A stretch of DNA of 5,327 bases, taken from NCBI GenBank assembly GCA_903839795.1, contig CAIMDR010000729.1:1-5327 (forward strand), read 5' to 3'. The DNA comes from an uncultured Methylococcaceae bacterium (lineage in GTDB: Bacteria; Pseudomonadota; Gammaproteobacteria; Methylococcales; Methylomonadaceae). Positions 5,079 through 5,327 of this stretch are shown here, in pieces. How positions within the stretch are numbered: the stretch's first letter is position 1; each line of letters opens with the position of its first letter. The notes under the pieces were generated by a model that had not been told where the DNA came from, did not search any database, and worked only from the letters and a program-made list of their open reading frames with translations. The position numbers and the translations under genes were made by a program.

Positions 5079-5087
5079 GTAACGCAA
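5075..5087. repeat. Perfect small palindrome next to the TTGC tract
   Basis: TTGCGT and ACGCAA are perfect complements around a single A. The left arm is the last TTGC unit plus two bases. It could be an operator half-site pair or simply a by-product of the tract. Confidence 0.45.
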
Positions 5088-5327
5088 CGTCTAACTGTTT
5101 AAAAATAAAGTGATTAGTGGCTGCTTAGGTGACGATTGGCGGGTTTGTTTTTAGGTTCTATTTTTTTAATACCTCACATAATAAACGCTAGGAGTCTGTC
5201 CGACTTAAGGTTTAATACTCCATTTTCTTCATAAAAAAGCTGAAAAAATAATTATTTTGCCCTCAAACCCCCTATTTACCGTGCATTTTCGTTATACGCG
5301 CACCATTTCCAGCCTTTTGGGCAAACC
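5088..5327. other. AT-rich stretch without a recognised gene, possible insertion-sequence edge
   Basis: No convincing coding frame is visible. From about 5191 the sequence GGAGTCTGTCCGACTTAAGG changes character and looks like the end of an insertion sequence whose body would continue beyond the window, with CTAG at 5188-5191 as a possible junction. A perfect 14-bp AT palindrome, AAAATAATTATTTT, lies at 5245-5258. On the minus strand a short frame entering from the right edge ends in a TAG at 5272-5274 and could be the tail of a transposase. Only one end is visible, so this is a weak call. Confidence 0.2.

Noticed and set aside
4990..5102. TTG-started plus-strand frame reading through the TTGC tract
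   Set aside because: It gives a short cysteine/leucine repeat peptide with no ribosome site and stops soon after the tract.

Overview
This window looks like a repeat-rich accessory stretch of a gammaproteobacterial chromosome with moderate GC. The dispersed hairpin repeats, the Rpn-family gene and the PIN-domain gene recall gammaproteobacteria such as methanotrophs (Methylococcales) or Beggiatoa relatives. That is an inference from repeat style and gene families; no marker gene is present.

Layout, left to right. Positions 2-411 hold a 5'-partial VapC-like PIN-domain toxin gene that is frameshifted at an A-run (272-275) but otherwise has all four acidic motifs. Positions 412-1071 have no intact gene: they carry REP-like hairpins, a decayed IS3-type transposase fragment (minus strand, 624-755) and a 112-bp MITE-like inverted-repeat element (915-1026). 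Positions 1072-3306 (plus) encode the one clearly intact gene, a 744-residue exported protein with an N-terminal discoidin-like region and a C-terminal clan GH-A type glycoside hydrolase barrel. Positions 3307-3700 contain strong inverted repeats between convergent genes and a possible 44-codon minus-strand ORF. Positions 3701-4699 (minus) are one Rpn-family (PD-(D/E)XK) gene interrupted by an in-frame TGA at 4103-4105, where tryptophan would be expected. Positions 4700-5327 are non-coding as far as I can see: a cluster of nested hairpins (4796-4976), a sigma70-like promoter, a seven-copy TTGC tetranucleotide repeat and an AT-rich tail that may be the edge of an insertion sequence.

The genes do not form an obvious pathway. 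The damaged genes are of mobile or defence type (toxin nuclease, transposase, Rpn nuclease) and the intact one is a secreted carbohydrate-active enzyme. The most interesting points are the Rpn gene, split by a stop codon yet keeping an internal Shine-Dalgarno/ATG that could yield a small C-terminal protein; the discoidin domain apparently interrupted by a second domain in the glycosidase; and the tetranucleotide repeat just downstream of a promoter. I did not find a convincing new multi-gene system.
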